Origin: Planctomycetaceae bacterium
GTDB taxonomy: Bacteria; Planctomycetota; Planctomycetia; Pirellulales; Thermoguttaceae
Direction: 5' to 3'
NCBI GenBank assembly: GCA_031278315.1
Contig: JAITKS010000192.1
Span: forward strand, 1-6,309
Length of the DNA stretch: 6,309 bases
Part shown: piece after piece, positions 1-6,090 of the stretch
Layout: each line of letters starts with the position of its first letter
Numbering within the stretch: the stretch's first letter is position 1
Position numbers and translations under genes: made by a program
Notes under the pieces: generated by a model
Told to the model about the DNA's origin: nothing
Databases searched by the model: none
What the model saw: only the letters and a program-made list of their open reading frames with translations

Positions 1-34
1 TTAAACAAATCATTTAAACAATTATTAAACAAAT
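1..34. repeat. Three short TTAAACAA repeats upstream of ettA
   Basis: The octamer TTAAACAA occurs at 1-8, 14-21 and 25-32, just before the ettA start codon, and the first and third copies extend to TTAAACAAAT. The spacing is irregular (13 and 11 bases). It may be only AT-rich leader sequence. The window edge cuts off whatever lies upstream. Confidence 0.4.
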
Positions 35-42
35 TTTATTAT

Positions 43-1722
43 ATGGCACCGCATTATATTTTTGAGATGAATAATGTTTCCAAGCGTTTTGGCGACAAGA
101 CGGTTTTATCGAACATTCACTTGATGTTTTATTATGGGGCGAAGATTGGAATTGTTGGCGAGAATGGTTCAGGCAAATCGACATTATTGCGGATAATGGC
201 TGGAATCGATAAAGACATAGACGGCGAGGCGGTACTTACGAAAGGGATGCGGGTTCGATATGTTGCGCAGGAGCCTGAGTTGTTACTTGATTCAACGGTA
301 CGTGAAAATCTGCTTACGGCGGTGTCTTCGGTTCGGGACAAGTTGGATGAGTTTAATGAAATCTCGGCAGCGTTATCTGATCCGGATCAAGCAGATAAAT
401 TTGACAAGTTGTTGGATAGGATGGGGCAGTTGCAGGAGGAGATCGATGCTGTAAACGGATGGGAGATTGATCGTTATATTGACATTGCATCTGATGCGTT
501 GGTGTTGCCGAATGATGACACGATTGTTCGGAAGTTATCGGGCGGGGAGCAGCGTAGGGTTGCTATTTGTATGGCGTTGTTGGAGAAGCCTGATTTATTG
601 TTACTTGACGAGCCGACTAATCATCTTGACGCCGAGACAATTCATTGGCTTGAGGGGGCGTTACGTGATTATTCCGGTACTGTAATAATTGTTACGCATG
701 ACAGATATTTTCTTGACAATATCACGAAATGGATACTTGAGTTGGACAACACAAGAGGGATTCCGTTTGAGGGAAATTATTCGTCGTGGATTGCGAAAAA
801 AGCGGAGTTATGTCAAATCGCTGATAAAAAAAATTTACAGCGGACAAGGACTTTGCAGCGTGAATTAGATTGGCTTCAATTAGCTCACAAGGGCAGATTG
901 CAAAAGAACAAGGCGAGAATTAATTCTTATGACCGATTATTGACAGAGCAGAAAGTTGATGACAAAAGTGACACGATTATTCAGATTGCACCGGGGCAAA
1001 GGTTGGGGGACAAAGTTTTGAGTGTCAAAAATGTATCGAAGGGGTATGAGATTTCAGGCAGACGTATTGAGTTAATATCGGATTGTTCGTTTGATCTTCC
1101 GCGAGGTGCAATTGTAGGTGTGATAGGTCCTAATGGTACGGGCAAGACGACGTTATTTAAAATGATAATCGGCGGGGAGGTTCCTGATTCAGGAATAATT
1201 GAGATTGGTTCGACGGTTCAATTAGCGTATGTTGATCAGCACAGGGATATTTTGAATGATAACAATACGATTTTTGAAGAGATCACGGGCGGCATGGAAT
1301 TTGTAGAGTTAGGTAATGTTCGGATGAATTCGCGAGCTTATGTATCGAGGTTTAATTTTAGAGGAGTGCAGCAGCAGAAAACTTTGAATCAGTGTAGCGG
1401 AGGTGAGCGGAACAGGGTACATTTAGCGAAAGTATTAAAGCGGGGCGGAAATTTATTGTTGCTGGATGAACCGACGAATGATCTTGATGTATCGACGATG
1501 CGTATATTAGAGCAAGCGTTAATTGATTTTGTAGGTTGTGCAATGGTGATTTCGCATGACAGATTTTTCCTAGACAGAATTTGCACGCATTTATTAGTTT
1601 TTGAGGGAGACGGCAAAGTAAAATGGTTTGACGGAAATTTCTATGAATATGAAGAAATGATAAAATCGAAGGACCCGAGTCGTCTGGAACATCGAAGAAA
1701 CAAATACAAAAAAATCTTATAA
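43..1722 (+). CDS. ettA: Energy-dependent translational throttle protein EttA (ABC-F ATPase)
   Basis: This 559-residue protein has two ABC ATPase domains and no membrane segment, the layout of ABC-F translation factors; E. coli EttA is about 555 residues and aligns along its whole length. Domain 1 shows Walker A GENGSGKST (39-47), Q-loop Q76, signature LSGGEQ (165-170), Walker B with catalytic E190, and switch H219. Domain 2 shows GPNGTGKTT (362-370), Q399, CSGGE (451-455), E476 and H505. The arm insertion lies near 95-140 and the basic inter-domain linker near 240-325, including the EttA-like stretch PFEGNYSSW. The tail RRNKYKKIL matches the family's basic end. In the family, EttA binds the ribosomal E site, touches the L1 stalk and P-site tRNA, and controls entry into elongation according to ATP/ADP. 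The ATG at 43 gives the family's usual N-terminus (MAPHYIFEMNNVSKRF); no clear Shine-Dalgarno precedes it. Only 42 upstream bases are visible, so its promoter is not assessable. Confidence 0.95.
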   Translation: MAPHYIFEMNNVSKRFGDKTVLSNIHLMFYYGAKIGIVGENGSGKSTLLRIMAGIDKDIDGEAVLTKGMRVRYVAQEPELLLDSTVRENLLTAVSSVRDKLDEFNEISAALSDPDQADKFDKLLDRMGQLQEEIDAVNGWEIDRYIDIASDALVLPNDDTIVRKLSGGEQRRVAICMALLEKPDLLLLDEPTNHLDAETIHWLEGALRDYSGTVIIVTHDRYFLDNITKWILELDNTRGIPFEGNYSSWIAKKAELCQIADKKNLQRTRTLQRELDWLQLAHKGRLQKNKARINSYDRLLTEQKVDDKSDTIIQIAPGQRLGDKVLSVKNVSKGYEISGRRIELISDCSFDLPRGAIVGVIGPNGTGKTTLFKMIIGGEVPDSGIIEIGSTVQLAYVDQHRDILNDNNTIFEEITGGMEFVELGNVRMNSRAYVSRFNFRGVQQQKTLNQCSGGERNRVHLAKVLKRGGNLLLLDEPTNDLDVSTMRILEQALIDFVGCAMVISHDRFFLDRICTHLLVFEGDGKVKWFDGNFYEYEEMIKSKDPSRLEHRRNKYKKIL

Positions 1723-1813
1723 TTTATACATTCATATTCTTCACGTTTGAAATTATGTTTTGTTACAAAAAACGAAATAGACGAAAAAAAATATGAAATA
1801 AAAATTTTTCGTA

Positions 1814-1856
1814 TATTTTGTTATTTTGTGTATTTCGTATTTCTCAAAAAAAAAAT
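1814..1856. repeat. T-rich array with 9-base period ending in an A tract
   Basis: Consecutive units TATTTTGT, TATTTTGTG and TATTTCGTA run from 1814 to 1839, then TTTCTC leads into ten A residues (1846-1855). The same design, T-rich units with TTTCG cores followed by TC and an A tract, recurs at 5251-5290 and 5937-5982. That makes it a dispersed intergenic repeat family rather than random AT-rich sequence. The A tract directly borders the long inverted repeat that follows. Confidence 0.55.
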
Positions 1857-1988
1857 CTCTGTGTCCTCTGTGTTCTCTGTGGTAAATAAAAAAATTACCT
1901 AATCCTGTATCTTCGGAATTTCCGATGATAGATTTTTTAAATTAACCACAGAGGACACAGAGAACACAGAGAGGAGAATTTTTTGTAA
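1846..1988. terminator. Long CACAGAG inverted repeat, possible two-way terminator between ettA and pnp
   Basis: The left arm (1857-1883) and right arm (1945-1971) are 27-base near-perfect inverted copies around a 61-base centre. Each arm consists of three nonamers. Read toward the genes' shared strand the right arm is ACCACAGAG, GACACAGAG, AACACAGAG, while the left arm in complement has the last two in swapped order, leaving only two mismatches. The centre has its own small palindrome, TCGGAA-T-TTCCGA (1913-1925, offset by one base). Ten A residues precede the left arm and a T run follows the right arm after about ten bases, so an RNA read from either strand would have a stem then U residues. 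It lies about 130 bases past the ettA stop and 210 past the pnp stop. The repeat is clear; terminator function is inferred and the loop is long for an intrinsic terminator. Confidence 0.45.
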
Positions 1989-2008
1989 TATTTCAGTAGA
2001 ATTTTTGT

Positions 2009-2038
2009 TTTTCATGTTTTTTCGTGTGTTTCGTGTTT
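2009..2038. repeat. TTTCGTG nonamer array
   Basis: The units TTTTCATGT, TTTTTCGTGT and GTTTCGTGT follow one another, then an A run begins at 2039. The TTCGTG core is spaced 9-10 bases apart. It belongs to the same style of T-rich intergenic array as the one at 1814-1856. No open reading frame or promoter is evident here. Confidence 0.5.
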
Positions 2039-2051
2039 AAAAAATTTCACC

Positions 2052-2077
2052 GAAATATTACGTTGAAATATTACGTT
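2052..2077. repeat. Perfect 13-base tandem duplication
   Basis: GAAATATTACGTT occurs twice back to back (2052-2064 and 2065-2077) without a mismatch. An inverted 11-base partner, GTAATATTTCA, lies upstream at 1985-1995 and matches 2064-2074 in complement, so the stretch 1985-2077 could fold as a long-range stem. Confidence 0.7.
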
Positions 2078-2083
2078 TATTCT

Positions 2084-2132
2084 GTAACGTAGAGACACAA
2101 GGTATTGTGTCTCTACATTTCAGTTTTATTTA
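2084..2132. repeat. Perfect 12-bp stem-loop of a dispersed repeat, intact copy
   Basis: The arms GTAGAGACACAA (2089-2100) and TTGTGTCTCTAC (2105-2116) pair perfectly over 12 bp around the loop GGTA. A second copy lies at 6004-6052, also with the flank ATTTCARTTTTATTTA, so the repeat unit includes about 16 bases beyond the stem. On the minus strand the stem begins 65 bases after the pnp stop codon and could protect or end the pnp transcript, but no strong U run follows it. Confidence 0.7.
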
Positions 2133-2181
2133 TTGTAACGAAAATTGCATTTCATTCGCGAGAAGTATTTGATAAAACATC

Positions 2182-4365
2182 TCAATGAGAATTGGGATTC
2201 TCGAATTCTCTTAATGCAGCTTTGCGACTTAGCTTTATTCTGTCATGATCGTCAACTGCAATAACCTTCACCGGAAAACGATCGCCTACCCTGACCAAAT
2301 TATGAATGTTATCAACATAATCATCCGATAACTCACTAATATGACATAACCCGTCTCGACCCGGTAATATTTCGACAAAAGCACCAAACTCTTTTATACT
2401 CGTTACTTGACCGTCATAAATTTTGCCGATTTCCACCGAACCAGTCAACGCTAAAATTTCATTCATCGCCGTACTCGCACTCAATTCATCAGCTGCTGCA
2501 ACAGAAACCATGCCGTCATTTTCTATGTCAATCGACGCCCCCGTCCGCTCCTGAATACCACGAATCGTTTTACCGCCAGGCCCAATTAATAAACCAATCT
2601 TGTCCGGATCAATTTGCGTTTTGTACATTCGCGGAGCATACATCGAAATATCTTCCGCCGGTCTCGGAATCGCTTGCAGCATTTTTCTCAAAAGATACAT
2701 TCTCGCTTCCCGGCTTTGCAATAAAGTTGCCTTGATAATTTCTTGACTTATCCCCGCAATCTTTAAGTCAAGTTGGATTCCCGTTATCCCAATTTGCGTA
2801 CCCGCAATTTTGAAATCCATATCCCCGAAATGATCTTCATCACCCATTATGTCCGTTAGTAAAATCCACTTATCATCCGATTCCTTTACTAAACCAACCG
2901 AAATACCCGCAACAGGATTCGTAATCGGAACTCCCGCCGCCATTAAACCAAGCGTCGTACCGCAAACTGTCGCCATCGAACTCGAACCATTCGATTCCAA
3001 AATATCCGAAACAACTCGAACTGTGTACGGAAACTCCGCAGGGTCCGGAATTACCGGTTTAACACTACGCTCCGCCAACGCCCCATGACCATACTCTCGT
3101 CTGCCAGGTCCGCGAATTGGCTTACACTCGCCAACCGAAAAACTTGGGAAATTATAGTCAAGCATGAATTTTTTTGTGTACTCATCAAAAAGTCCATCTA
3201 TTCTCTGCTCGTCTCTTGATGTTCCAAGTGTGACCGTTACAAGAGCTTGCGTCTCGCCGCGTTGGAAAATTGCCGAACCGTGTACTCTCGGCAAGACTCC
3301 AATTCGGCACTCTATATTTCTAATATCCGTTACACCGCGGCCATCAGGACGCGTACCCGAAAGAATTTGATCTCGTACAACTCGTTCTTCAAGTTCGCTC
3401 CAAGCCAAGTCGAATAAATCGACATCCCATAACGGTTTCGTTTCAACTTGCGGATCAAGTTCGGCGGCGGTGTCATCTTCAATTTCGTCGCTTGTTACTT
3501 TGGTCGAAACGCCTTGTGTTTCCTGCGATTGAAAGAATTGCTGACGGGCTTCAGATTTGATTTTAGAACATGCTTCATTTCGGTCGAGTTTTCCTATTGT
3601 TCGTTTTGCCTGCCAGAACGAGTCGTAATATTTTTCTTTCAGAGCTTCATATAGATTTACAAATTCAGGCTCTGCAAAAGGCTTTTTTTGCGGATTGACT
3701 TTTTCAATCAATTCGAGTTGTAAATCAACTATTTCACGAATATAACCATGAGCGGCATCTAACGCTTCGAGCATTTTATCTTCGGGCAACTCACGTGCGA
3801 AACCTTCAATCATAATTATATTTTCACGATTACCGGAAACGATTAAATCCAACTCACTCTCTTCGAGTTGATCTAAAGTTGGAAACGGTATAAATTCTCC
3901 GCCGATATAACCGAGCCGAATCGAAGCTAGCGGACCATTAAACGGTAAAGATGAAACTAAAACCGACGCTGCCGAACCGTTCATCGCCAAAACATCGGGA
4001 TCGATTGTTTTATCGCAAGCTAAAACTAGCGATTGTATTTGTACTTCGTTGAAGAATCCTTTGGGGAATAATGGACGCAATGGTCTATCGATTAATCTTG
4101 CGGTGAGGATTTCTTTTAATCCCGGCCGTCCTTCGCGTTTAATGAATCCGCCCGGGAATTTTCCTGCTGCTGCCGTGCGTTCTCGATAGTCGCATGTTAG
4201 CGGGAAAAAATCTGTACCTGCTCTGCTGGGTCCCGTTGTTGCGGCACAAAGTACGACTGTTTCGTCGTAACCAATTAATACACTGCCGGCTGCTTGTTTT
4301 GCCAATTCGCCGGTTTCTATCCAAAGCGTGCCGTTACCTATTTTTTTTTCTACTCTTACTTTCAT
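2182..4365 (-). CDS. pnp: Polyribonucleotide nucleotidyltransferase (PNPase)
   Basis: PNPase degrades RNA 3' to 5' by phosphorolysis, releasing nucleoside diphosphates, and acts as a cytoplasmic homotrimer in mRNA turnover. The 727 residues follow the standard order: RNase PH domain 1 (about 1-140) with FFPLTCDYRERTAAAGKFPGGF, a helical domain (about 150-330), RNase PH domain 2 (about 335-560), a KH domain with GPGG (595-598), and an S1 domain (about 645-715). Active-site residues seen are R422, R423 and H427, the phosphate-binding serines in SNGSSSM (458-464), and D511, D517 and K519 in GDEDHFGDMDFK. E. coli PNPase is 711 residues; the extra length lies in an acidic stretch near 283-306. The start MKVRVEKKIG fits the family. 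There is no clear Shine-Dalgarno before the ATG. It lies downstream of rpsO on the same strand, the common order, but 985 bases away, so it may need its own promoter; none is convincing. Confidence 0.97.
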   Translation of the reverse strand: MKVRVEKKIGNGTLWIETGELAKQAAGSVLIGYDETVVLCAATTGPSRAGTDFFPLTCDYRERTAAAGKFPGGFIKREGRPGLKEILTARLIDRPLRPLFPKGFFNEVQIQSLVLACDKTIDPDVLAMNGSAASVLVSSLPFNGPLASIRLGYIGGEFIPFPTLDQLEESELDLIVSGNRENIIMIEGFARELPEDKMLEALDAAHGYIREIVDLQLELIEKVNPQKKPFAEPEFVNLYEALKEKYYDSFWQAKRTIGKLDRNEACSKIKSEARQQFFQSQETQGVSTKVTSDEIEDDTAAELDPQVETKPLWDVDLFDLAWSELEERVVRDQILSGTRPDGRGVTDIRNIECRIGVLPRVHGSAIFQRGETQALVTVTLGTSRDEQRIDGLFDEYTKKFMLDYNFPSFSVGECKPIRGPGRREYGHGALAERSVKPVIPDPAEFPYTVRVVSDILESNGSSSMATVCGTTLGLMAAGVPITNPVAGISVGLVKESDDKWILLTDIMGDEDHFGDMDFKIAGTQIGITGIQLDLKIAGISQEIIKATLLQSREARMYLLRKMLQAIPRPAEDISMYAPRMYKTQIDPDKIGLLIGPGGKTIRGIQERTGASIDIENDGMVSVAAADELSASTAMNEILALTGSVEIGKIYDGQVTSIKEFGAFVEILPGRDGLCHISELSDDYVDNIHNLVRVGDRFPVKVIAVDDHDRIKLSRKAALREFENPNSH

Positions 4366-4526
4366 TACTTAAATTAAAGTCTTTCTTATGCTTTCAACAA
4401 GCTCTAAAATTTTCAAAATGATCTTTTAAATTAAACGATTTTTCTATAGCGAATCTTAATTAATTTCAGGTTAAATTTCAGCTGCCGCAATGCCGAAATA
4501 ATTTTTTTGTGTAAAAATTTTTTTCA

Positions 4527-4544
4527 ATTGCGATTGCGATTGCG
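4527..4544. repeat. ATTGCG hexamer, three tandem units
   Basis: ATTGCG occurs three times in a row without mismatch. It is GC-richer than its surroundings and lies about 160 bases upstream of the pnp start on the minus strand, where it reads CGCAAT. It could be a simple slippage repeat. Confidence 0.7.
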
Positions 4545-4575
4545 TGATATTTTTCGTTGCCGTGATTTTTGTTGA

Positions 4576-4604
4576 TTGTCAATAAAATGAAATTAATTTA
4601 TAAG
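4576..4604 (+). promoter_or_regulatory. Candidate sigma70-type promoter ahead of duplicated unit, copy 1
   Basis: TTGTCA (4576-4581) and TATAAG (4599-4604) are separated by 17 bases, matching five of six -35 and five of six -10 consensus positions. Transcription would start near 4611 and run rightward into copy 1 of the duplication, antisense to any rpsO-pnp read-through RNA. Copy 2 has a weaker counterpart (TTGTAT at 5005-5010, GATAAT at 5025-5030, spacing 14). AT-rich DNA yields chance matches easily, so this is tentative. Confidence 0.3.
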
Positions 4605-4744
4605 AGTCGCCCTTAACTGAACTGTTTTCAACCGCCCGCTCTTGAATTTTCGGTTAGAGCTGTTTGCTTACTTATCGGAAAGCAAATTTTTTAATGAATT
4701 ACTTTAGTGTCACCGAAATTCATTGTACGATACGTATTATTTTT
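4599..4744 (+). repeat. Duplicated hairpin unit, copy 1 (possible small RNA)
   Basis: Two blocks match copy 2: 4641-4700 with 5061-5119, allowing one gap, and the 18-base CCGAAATTCATTGTACGA at 4713-4730, identical at 5166-5183. A hairpin has arms TTTGCTT (4663-4669) and AAGCAAA (4680-4686) and is followed directly by six T residues. The second block ends in a small hairpin TACG-ATA-CGTA (4726-4736) and a T-rich run. With the candidate promoter this resembles a small-RNA gene of about 130 bases on the plus strand. It could equally be part of the rpsO-pnp transcript on the minus strand, or a decaying repeat. The duplication is visible; the RNA is inferred. Confidence 0.5.
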
Positions 4745-5024
4745 ACTTTGTATTCTTTAATTCGTTTTTTAATTAAATTACGAGAGATATACCGTAAATT
4801 TAAGGACAAACGAATTACTTTATGTTTCTAAAAAACAATTTTTCGAGTACAAAGAGTAATTAAATATTGTGCGGTTAATCTTTGCGAAATTAAACTGTTC
4901 TGCACGTTAAATGAATTGTCTATTCTATTTCTGCTTTATTATTATCATTTGATGTTTGACTTTTGATTTCAAATACGAAGGACAACAAATTTCTAAAATG
5001 TGAATTGTATAGAACTTACAAACA

Positions 5025-5198
5025 GATAATGTCTGTGCAATTAGTTTTAAACTGCTCTCACTTGAATTTCCGGCTGACCAAACTGCTTTCATATCGGAAA
5101 GCAGACTTGTTAATGATATTAATGAATAGTCATTGTATTGTGTTATTATGATGTTCATTTTATCGCCGAAATTCATTGTACGAAGCGTATATTTTTTT
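5025..5198 (+). repeat. Duplicated hairpin unit, copy 2 (possible small RNA)
   Basis: This is the partner of copy 1, offset by about 420 bases in the first block and 453 in the second, because about 34 extra bases sit between the blocks. The hairpin has arms CTGCTTTC (5083-5090) and GAAAGCAG (5097-5104), 8 bp. Compared with copy 1, the pair T4664-A4685 is replaced by C5083-G5104, a compensatory change. The T run after this hairpin is broken here. The second block ends in TACG-AAG-CGTA (5179-5189), where the loop changed but the stem stayed, followed by seven T residues (5192-5198). Confidence 0.5.
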
Positions 5199-5208
5199 GA
5201 AATACGAA

Positions 5209-5250
5209 CAACATGAAAAAGTAAGTTACGGACTCAACATGAAAAAGTAA
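5209..5250. repeat. 16-base direct repeat with 26-base period
   Basis: CAACATGAAAAAGTAA occurs exactly at 5209-5224 and 5235-5250, separated by GTTACGGACT. It lies between duplicated unit copy 2 and a T-rich array, downstream of rpsO on the minus strand. No function is evident. Confidence 0.8.
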
Positions 5251-5290
5251 TTTTCGTTTATTTGTTGTTTCGTATTTTTCAAAAAATAAT
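5251..5290. repeat. T-rich array ending in an A tract (second copy of the family)
   Basis: Units with TTTCGTTTA, TTTGTTG and TTTCGTATT lead into TTTTTC, six A residues and TAAT. The last 23 bases (5268-5290) closely match 5960-5982 and resemble 1833-1856. On the minus strand it lies just after rpsO and gives a T run following the palindrome GTGATATCAC (5291-5300), though that stem is too short for a strong terminator. Confidence 0.5.
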
Positions 5291-5350
5291 GTGATATCAC
5301 CAATTTATTAAAGATATGCAATTAATAGTTTTGGTAACGAAAAACATAAA

Positions 5351-5623
5351 TTATCTACGGATACCGAGTTTTTGAATTATATCGACATAACGTTGCGGTT
5401 CTCGATCTTTGAGATAATCTAGTAGTCTGCGTCTGCGGCTAACCATTTGCATTAGTCCGCGTTGACTTGAATAGTCTCGTTTACTTGCTTTGAGGTGTTC
5501 TGTCAAAAGGTTTATTCTTTTTGTGAGAATAGCAATTTGAACCTCTGAAGAACCAGTATCACCAGCGGAACGTTTAAATTGCTGGATTAGTTCTTGTTTT
5601 TCTTCTTTTGTAAATGAAGTCAT
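5351..5623 (-). CDS. rpsO: 30S ribosomal protein S15
   Basis: S15 binds 16S rRNA in the central domain early in 30S assembly and helps form a bridge to the 50S subunit. The 90 residues match the family length (E. coli 89). The conserved DTGSSEVQIA block (22-31) and MVSRRRRLLDYLK (60-72) are present, and the rRNA-contact residues T23, G24, Q29, H43, D50 and S53 are kept by position. Residues 51-52 are YS where many relatives have HH. The ATG at 5623 is preceded by AGAGGT about ten bases upstream, which supports this start. It is the first gene of the rpsO-pnp order, but pnp follows only after 985 bases. S15 commonly represses its own mRNA by binding its leader, and a structured leader is visible upstream (5709-5780). 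Confidence 0.97.
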   Translation of the reverse strand: MTSFTKEEKQELIQQFKRSAGDTGSSEVQIAILTKRINLLTEHLKASKRDYSSQRGLMQMVSRRRRLLDYLKDREPQRYVDIIQKLGIRR

Positions 5624-5633
5624 TACCTAATTT

Positions 5634-5639
5634 ACCTCT
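5634..5639 (-). promoter_or_regulatory. Ribosome binding site of rpsO
   Basis: The minus strand reads AGAGGT ten bases before the ATG. It is the only clear Shine-Dalgarno sequence among the three genes of the window and decides the rpsO start. Confidence 0.65.
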
Positions 5640-5708
5640 AATTTTGTTTTTGTTAATATATTTCGGATTATTTATCTATGCTGCGAATTTAATACACTGT
5701 GCGATGTT

Positions 5709-5780
5709 GAATTACTGTAACATAAAAGGCGGCTGTAACATAAAAGCTGTAAGTAAGATTCACAAGTTACAGAGTAATTC
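5709..5780 (-). promoter_or_regulatory. Inverted repeat and tandem repeat in the likely rpsO leader
   Basis: On the minus strand GAATTACTCTGTAAC (5780-5766) pairs with GTTACAGTAATTC (5721-5709), 13 bp with a two-base bulge. The loop region contains a tandem repeat: the plus-strand 14-mer CTGTAACATAAAAG occurs exactly at 5715-5728 and 5733-5746. CTGTAAC of the 5' arm can therefore pair with GTTACAG in either copy, giving two competing stems. It lies 86 bases before the rpsO start. If transcription begins upstream of 5780 it would be in the leader, a plausible place for S15 autoregulation. No convincing promoter is visible to confirm that. Confidence 0.4.
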
Positions 5781-5936
5781 AAGAGAGGACAATTTAATGT
5801 TCTCGAAAAAAATATTTTCGAAAAATACTTTTCGGAAAATCTAACAAGCTGCAAGTTTATCAGAACTACGCAATCTTACAAGCGGGGGGATTATTTTATT
5901 CAAATAATGAATAAACAAAAATTATTACAATGTTTT
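5781..5936. other. AT-rich spacer with short TTTTCGAAAA palindromes
   Basis: No gene is seen. TTTTCGAAAA-like units lie at 5799-5838, with the perfect palindrome TTTTCGAAAA at 5815-5824, and a six-G run sits at 5884-5889. ATTATT/AATAAT and TTATTC/GAATAA small inverted repeats occur at 5890-5913. None has an assignable role. Confidence 0.4.
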
Positions 5937-5982
5937 GTTTATTTCGTTTATGCCGTTTATTTCGCATTATCAAAAAAATAAT
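5937..5982. repeat. T-rich array with exact 9-base units ending in an A tract (third copy)
   Basis: GTTTATTTC (5937-5945), GTTTATGCC (5946-5954) and GTTTATTTC (5955-5963) form three tandem nonamers, followed by GCATTATC, seven A residues and TAAT. The final 23 bases align with 5268-5290. It is followed within about 20 bases by the second copy of the stem-loop repeat. Confidence 0.65.
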
Positions 5983-6003
5983 ACAATATACAAATAATTT
6001 TGC

Positions 6004-6052
6004 GTAACAGAGAAACACAAAACATTGTATCTCTACATTTCAATTTTATTTA
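6004..6052. repeat. Decayed copy of the 12-bp stem-loop repeat
   Basis: It aligns without gaps to 2084-2132. Seven of the first 33 bases differ and only one of the last 16. Four of the twelve stem pairs are broken by changes that are not compensated, so this copy has lost most of its hairpin while the flank ATTTCAATTTTATTTA stays nearly unchanged. Confidence 0.65.
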
Positions 6053-6090
6053 TACTTTTCACACTTTAAATTTCGGTTTTCGTTTTAAAC

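Larger units (their letters stand above)
4366..5350. other. 985-base non-coding spacer between rpsO and pnp
   Basis: The spacer is strongly AT-rich and I see no credible gene, tRNA or known riboswitch in it. The longest reading frame (4925-5176, minus, 83 codons) runs through the duplicated unit and has no recognisable family. The spacer contains a hexamer repeat (4527-4544), a diverged duplication (4599-4744 and 5025-5198), a 16-base direct repeat (5209-5250), a T-rich array (5251-5290) and a ten-base palindrome GTGATATCAC (5291-5300). In E. coli this position is short and holds the pnp promoter and an RNase III-cut stem; nothing so compact is visible here. Confidence 0.75.

Noticed and set aside
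1857..1973. CRISPR-like array in the CACAGAG repeats
   Set aside because: The units are nine bases, contiguous, and have no spacers; the structure is an inverted repeat.
2849..3654. Several plus-strand reading frames opposite pnp
   Set aside because: They are antisense shadows of a well-conserved gene and have no family features.
4577..4582. Perfect TTGACA on the minus strand as a -35 box for pnp
   Set aside because: At 16-18 bases downstream there is no acceptable -10 box (CAACGA at spacing 17).
4890..4940. Possible third degenerate copy of the duplicated unit (TTAAACTG, TGAATT, CTGCTTT in the same order)
   Set aside because: Only three short AT-rich words match with shifted spacing and there is no hairpin, so chance is a sufficient explanation.
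4925..5176. 83-codon minus-strand reading frame beginning MNFGDKMN
   Set aside because: It covers duplicated unit copy 2, the equivalent frame in copy 1 stops after ten codons, and it shows no recognisable family or ribosome binding site.
5614..5844. 76-codon plus-strand frame with a hydrophobic start resembling a membrane segment
   Set aside because: It begins inside rpsO on the opposite strand, has no ribosome binding site, and the hydrophobic residues follow from T-rich codons; it also runs through the rpsO leader repeats.
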